From NCBI GenBank assembly GCA_947448415.1, contig CANFMT010000009.1, forward strand, positions 22,589-86,588: a DNA stretch of 64,000 nucleotides, given 5' to 3'. The stretch comes from Burkholderiaceae bacterium. Its GTDB lineage: Bacteria > Pseudomonadota > Gammaproteobacteria > Burkholderiales > Burkholderiaceae. The position numbers were made by a program, and so were the translations under genes. Under the pieces are notes generated by a model. That model was not told the origin of the DNA, made no database searches, and worked only from the letters and a program-made list of their open reading frames with translations. Positions 61,461 to 64,000 of the stretch are shown in pieces (within the stretch, counting starts at the first letter, position 1; each line of letters starts with the position of its first letter).

Positions 61461-61482
61461 ACCGTCCCATAAAGAGACGCTC
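61461..61482. repeat. Right copy of island-end inverted repeat
   Basis: ACCGTCCC-N6-AGACGCTC, the reverse complement of the left copy at 54901-54922. It lies 138 bp inside the right tRNA repeat, the left copy 125 bp inside the left one, so the layout is close to symmetric. Confidence 0.65.
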
Positions 61483-61585
61483 ATAGTCCCGTCGGTCGCC
61501 TAGCGTCTGCCATCCTGACCCATCACGGTCCAATAGATCACCTATTGTTCCGAACAGTCCCCACATTTCACCAGCCTACAAAGAC

Positions 61586-61611
61586 AAAACCCCCACTATT
61601 GCTAGTGAGGG
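61586..61611 (-). terminator. Terminator downstream of tRNA-Lys 3' fragment (right)
   Basis: C-rich arm 61590-61598 pairs with 61603-61611 across loop TTGC (one mismatch), with AAAA 61586-61589 giving T residues on the minus strand. Same loop and position relative to the tRNA end as the left copy. Confidence 0.65.
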
Positions 61612-61619
61612 TTTCTTGA

Positions 61620-61668
61620 TACTGGTGGGTCGGGCGAGATTCGAACTCGCGACCAACGGATTAAAAGA
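61620..61668 (-). repeat. Right attachment site: 3' half of tRNA-Lys(UUU)
   Basis: Same 49 bp as the left site but for G61633, which breaks the last acceptor pair. Again the D arm and 5' half are missing beyond ...TTAAAAGA, so it is not a working tRNA gene. The recombinase gene starts 205 bp downstream, as expected for an attachment site beside its integrase. Confidence 0.82.
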
Positions 61669-61725
61669 AGTCGTGGCTCTTCAAAACCCCATATAAATCA
61701 ATGGTCTTAGGGGATAAAAAATGAC

Positions 61726-61747
61726 TGTGCGATTGAGTGTGCGATTG
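61726..61747 (+). repeat. Tandem 10-bp repeat between attachment site and recombinase gene
   Basis: TGTGCGATTG occurs at 61726-61735 and 61738-61747, a 12-bp period of about one helical turn. The spacing and location suit recombinase or excisionase arm sites; not proven. Confidence 0.5.
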
Positions 61748-61872
61748 CATATTGGTGCATAGTTCGAATCTGTAGGCCGGATATCAAACTTTTCAAACCT
61801 CAAAATACCGGTAGGAATTCTCAAAATCTGAAACTACATTACTACTGACTAATTTCTTTTTTTGGAGAACTT

Positions 61873-62913
61873 ATGTCGCTGGAATTAGTGCGCAGTAACG
61901 AGCAATTTGAAACCCAGGCTCAGGACCCTTTTGTCCATAGGATGGTCAATGTCAATGGGGTTCCATTTGATGAAGAGTTTTTAGGTAAGTTAGTGGCCAA
62001 TCATTTCTCAGCCCTACCGAACGGCAAAAGGCCTACTTTCAGTACCGCCTTTGAAATTTACCTCGCTGAAAGCAAGTCTTCTCACCGCAAGCGTTTTCGA
62101 GATGATGCGACCCGGTATTTCAACTACTTTTGTGAGCTCTATGGGGATTTGCCCTTAGATGAGCTAAAGCACTGGCATATGACTACCTATAGAGATCATC
62201 AGCTCCAAAGAGGCCTGAGTCCCTCCAGCATTCGAAAACACCATAACTGCCTAAATGCCATACTCAATCTGGCATTTCGTTTTTTAGATATTGACCGTTT
62301 AAGCCCCTTTAGGGGGCTACGAATTAAAGGGGAGGGTGATAGTAAGCGTCACATGGCAGTAGTAACGCCAGCATTGATTGAGAACGTTAAGGCTAGGTTA
62401 CTTGAGAATCGTTCTAACTATGCCTTAATAGGATTAATTCAACTCAATACTGGCATGCGCTTATCTGAGCCTGTATTTGCTAGGGTGGAAGATTGTATTT
62501 TGGATCATCACATTCCCCATCTATGGGTTCGTCAAAATAGGCTGTCAGACCGTAAGACGAAATCGAGCATTAGAGCAGTGCCTTTGTATGGCGTATCCCT
62601 TAAAGCTGCTACCCAGCTATACGAGAGGGCGCTGCGTAAACGCAGTGCCTGGTTAGTACCTAACTACGCTAAAGAAAATGGCAATGGCTCGTGTTCAGCA
62701 GCAATGAATAAGGGGCTTAAAGATTTGGGCTTTCGTAGCCACATGTTTAGACATGCTTTTATTGACAGACTGAAAGCCTGTAACGACATTCCGACTAGAT
62801 TGGCCGAAAGCATTACAGGGCACTCTAGTGGTGGGTCAGAGTTTAATAACTATGGAACGGTGGGTTATACGCTTGAGCAAAAGCTGGAGGTGATAAAGCG
62901 GGTGGCTGCATAA
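61873..62913 (+). CDS. Tyrosine recombinase / phage-type integrase
   Basis: A 346-residue integrase. An N-terminal SAM-like DNA-binding domain (about 55-150, with FSTAFEIYLAESKS and HKHHNCLNAILNLAF-like helices) precedes the catalytic domain. Active-site residues are Arg196 (NTGMRLSEP), Lys230 (KTKSSIRAVPL), His290 and Arg293 (HMFRHAF), His317 (GHSS) and the nucleophile Tyr327 or Tyr332 (NNYGTVGY). It would carry out recombination between tRNA-Lys attachment sites. The gene reads away from the 61620 site and ends at a strong terminator. It is intact. Confidence 0.93.
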   Translation: MSLELVRSNEQFETQAQDPFVHRMVNVNGVPFDEEFLGKLVANHFSALPNGKRPTFSTAFEIYLAESKSSHRKRFRDDATRYFNYFCELYGDLPLDELKHWHMTTYRDHQLQRGLSPSSIRKHHNCLNAILNLAFRFLDIDRLSPFRGLRIKGEGDSKRHMAVVTPALIENVKARLLENRSNYALIGLIQLNTGMRLSEPVFARVEDCILDHHIPHLWVRQNRLSDRKTKSSIRAVPLYGVSLKAATQLYERALRKRSAWLVPNYAKENGNGSCSAAMNKGLKDLGFRSHMFRHAFIDRLKACNDIPTRLAESITGHSSGGSEFNNYGTVGYTLEQKLEVIKRVAA

Positions 62914-62915
62914 AG

Positions 62916-62947
62916 AAACCCCCAGCTATCGCTAGCCGGGGGTTTTG
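62916..62947 (+). terminator. Rho-independent terminator after the recombinase gene
   Basis: AAACCCCC and GCTA arms (62916-62928) pair with TAGC and GGGGGTTT (62933-62945), one mismatch, loop TCGC, then T. It starts 3 bp after the stop. Confidence 0.85.
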
Positions 62948-63040
62948 TAAAGTAATGCTGAGGGTCCGCTATCGGCCAGTAGGTGCCAGTCAGCTAGGCC
63001 AATTTACTTCTTGGAAAGCAGAAATATCCAGTAGATCTAA

Positions 63041-63640
63041 TTAGAAAACTGAACTATAAGAATTTGCATCAGGCCTTTGCTTATTGGGCTTATGAACCGA
63101 GATAGTGCCGATAGTGATGAAGCACAGAGGCTCCTCTTTATCCTTAAGTAAAAATAACTCCCTCATCTTTTGGCTGTATAGAGCCTTACCGCTTGATAGT
63201 CCTGAGCCAAATCCTAAAGAATTAGCCATTAGTAAAATATTTTGAATTGCACATCCTGCGGAGATGAGTTTTTCTTGCTCGGGAATATTGTCAAGTTCAT
63301 TGTGCAGCTTAGCGGTTGCCAATAAAAGCAGGGGGCCTCGAAAAGCTTTCTGCTTTGCTTCATCAATTTGAGTTGGCGTTGCGCTTGGGTCTCTTGCTAT
63401 GAGTGCGTCTGCAAATAAGTCACCTAATAAATTACGACTTTCGGGGCTGACTTCATAAAAGTGCCAAGGCGTTACCTTTCCATGGTCGGGGGCGGCTCCA
63501 GCTGCATTCAGAATTTCTAATTTCTGGGGTAGGTTAGGGCCTGGTGCAATCAGTCTTTTAGGAGAAACATGCTGGCGACTATGGATCAGTGCATGAGCAA
63601 AGCCTCCGAGTGAATCTAAATTATCAGAAGCCAAAATCAC
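63041..63640 (-). CDS. Nitroreductase family protein (YdjA-like)
   Basis: A 199-residue FMN-dependent nitroreductase of the short YdjA type. [44 protein letters not shown] contains the FMN-phosphate and NAD(P)H contact residues, and [21 protein letters not shown] is the second FMN region. It reduces nitro groups or quinones. The start is GTG at 63640, which places it 17 bp inside the preceding partial gene; no better start is seen without losing conserved sequence. Confidence 0.88.
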   Translation of the reverse strand: MILASDNLDSLGGFAHALIHSRQHVSPKRLIAPGPNLPQKLEILNAAGAAPDHGKVTPWHFYEVSPESRNLLGDLFADALIARDPSATPTQIDEAKQKAFRGPLLLLATAKLHNELDNIPEQEKLISAGCAIQNILLMANSLGFGSGLSSGKALYSQKMRELFLLKDKEEPLCFITIGTISVHKPNKQRPDANSYSSVF

Positions 63641-64000
63641 TTAGTCCTGGATGGTCATCAGGTCTTCTTCCTAGGGGCCAAAAAAACTTTCGGTCAGATT
63701 CTTTAATGGGTAAATCATTAATGCTAGCGAAACGTCTCATCATGAAACCATTTTCATTGAACTCCCAATTCTCATTACCAAAGCTTCGCGACCAGTTACC
63801 AGAGTCATCATGACATTCGTAGGCAAAACGAACCGCAATACGGTTATCTGAAAATGCCCATAATTCCTTAATCAGGCGGTAGTCAAGCTCCTTGGCCCAT
63901 TTGCGGCGAAGAAACTCTTTGACTTGTTCTCTGCCTTTAGGGAATTCAGCCCGATTTCGCCAAATAGTATCTTCCGTATAAACCAGGGAAACCTTCTCGG
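63624..64000 (-). CDS. DUF1348 (NTF2-like) family protein, 5' end missing
   Basis: A frame open from the right edge to TGA at 63624-63626, about 125 residues: [61 protein letters not shown] and the C-terminal [15 protein letters not shown]. These match DUF1348, a small NTF2-fold family of about 150 residues, so 25 or so residues are outside. It overlaps the nitroreductase start, indicating an operon. Function unknown. Confidence 0.85.
   Translation of the reverse strand, partial: EKVSLVYTEDTIWRNRAEFPKGREQVKEFLRRKWAKELDYRLIKELWAFSDNRIAVRFAYECHDDSGNWSRSFGNENWEFNENGFMMRRFASINDLPIKESDRKFFWPLGRRPDDHPGLSDFGF

Larger units (their letters stand above)
54728..61668. mobile_element. Catabolic genomic island integrated at tRNA-Lys(UUU), 6.9 kb
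   Basis: Two 49-bp direct repeats (54728-54776 and 61620-61668, one mismatch) consist of the 3' half of tRNA-Lys(UUU), in the same orientation. Between them is one six-gene operon with its divergent IclR regulator and no housekeeping gene. Imperfect inverted repeats (54901-54922, 61461-61482) lie just inside the ends. The tyrosine recombinase gene starts 205 bp beyond the right repeat, so this segment lacks its own recombinase and may be one half of a tandem insertion whose other half, with the intact tRNA-Lys, continues to the right. Noncoding stretches 54617-54946 and 61402-61872 hold only these end structures. Confidence 0.7.

Noticed and set aside
61620..61668. Possible second tRNA-Lys gene
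   Set aside because: Same lack of the 5' half, plus a base change in the acceptor stem.

Overview
The window looks like a chromosome segment of a betaproteobacterium of the Burkholderiaceae, most likely Polynucleobacter or a close relative. The reasons are moderate-to-low GC, eight intact tripartite-tricarboxylate-transporter (TTT, Bug/TctC) solute-binding proteins plus one broken copy, IclR regulators beside catabolic genes, and a cold-shock/IF-1/PII housekeeping block. No rRNA, intact tRNA or CRISPR array was seen. Nearly everything is catabolic: acid-CoA ligation, CoA transfer, lyases, dioxygenases, hydrolases and matching periplasmic binding proteins.

Region by region. (1) 1-9448: a molybdopterin oxidoreductase resembling sulfite dehydrogenase SoeA (runs off the left edge), a phosphate acetyltransferase and an IclR regulator on the minus strand face a TTT binding protein, an acylating aldehyde dehydrogenase and an AMP-forming acid-CoA ligase on the plus strand; a TauE-type exporter closes the block. 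This fits sulfoacetate breakdown (SauT, SauS, Xsc, Pta, Soe), with Xsc not in view. (2) 9700-15120: DHA2 drug-efflux-type MFS, amidohydrolase-2 enzyme, a decayed TTT gene, two beta-hydroxyacid dehydrogenases. (3) 15186-22493: a minus-strand set (HMG-CoA-lyase-like enzyme, CaiB-type CoA transferase, enoyl-CoA hydratase, TTT protein, TauD-type dioxygenase, TTT protein) and a divergent TTT gene. (4) 22543-29885: c-type cytochrome lipoprotein, an OprB-like porin with a Fur box, an uncharacterised four-gene membrane/periplasm operon, and two FMN hydroxyacid oxidases, one carrying CxxCH and a Tat-like N-terminus. (5) 30125-43690: a large hydrolase/oxygenase catabolic region. (6) 43981-54616: cold-shock protein with a hairpin leader, IF-1, PII, a three-gene transglutaminase / ATP-grasp-Alpha-E / DUF2126 cluster, ScpB-like decarboxylase, CBS protein and a PAS remnant.

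(7) 54728-61668 is bounded by two 49-bp direct repeats that are 3' halves of a tRNA-Lys(UUU) gene, with inverted repeats inside each end and a tyrosine recombinase just outside on the right. The segment carries a self-contained operon (SMP-30 lactonase, LigI-like hydrolase, two TTT proteins, 2-hydroxyacid dehydrogenase, RraA-type aldolase) and its divergent IclR regulator. It looks like an integrated catabolic island, probably one of a tandem pair. (8) 63041-64000: nitroreductase and a partial DUF1348 protein.

Functional calls rest on reading motifs and gene context; no database search was possible, so substrates are inferences.
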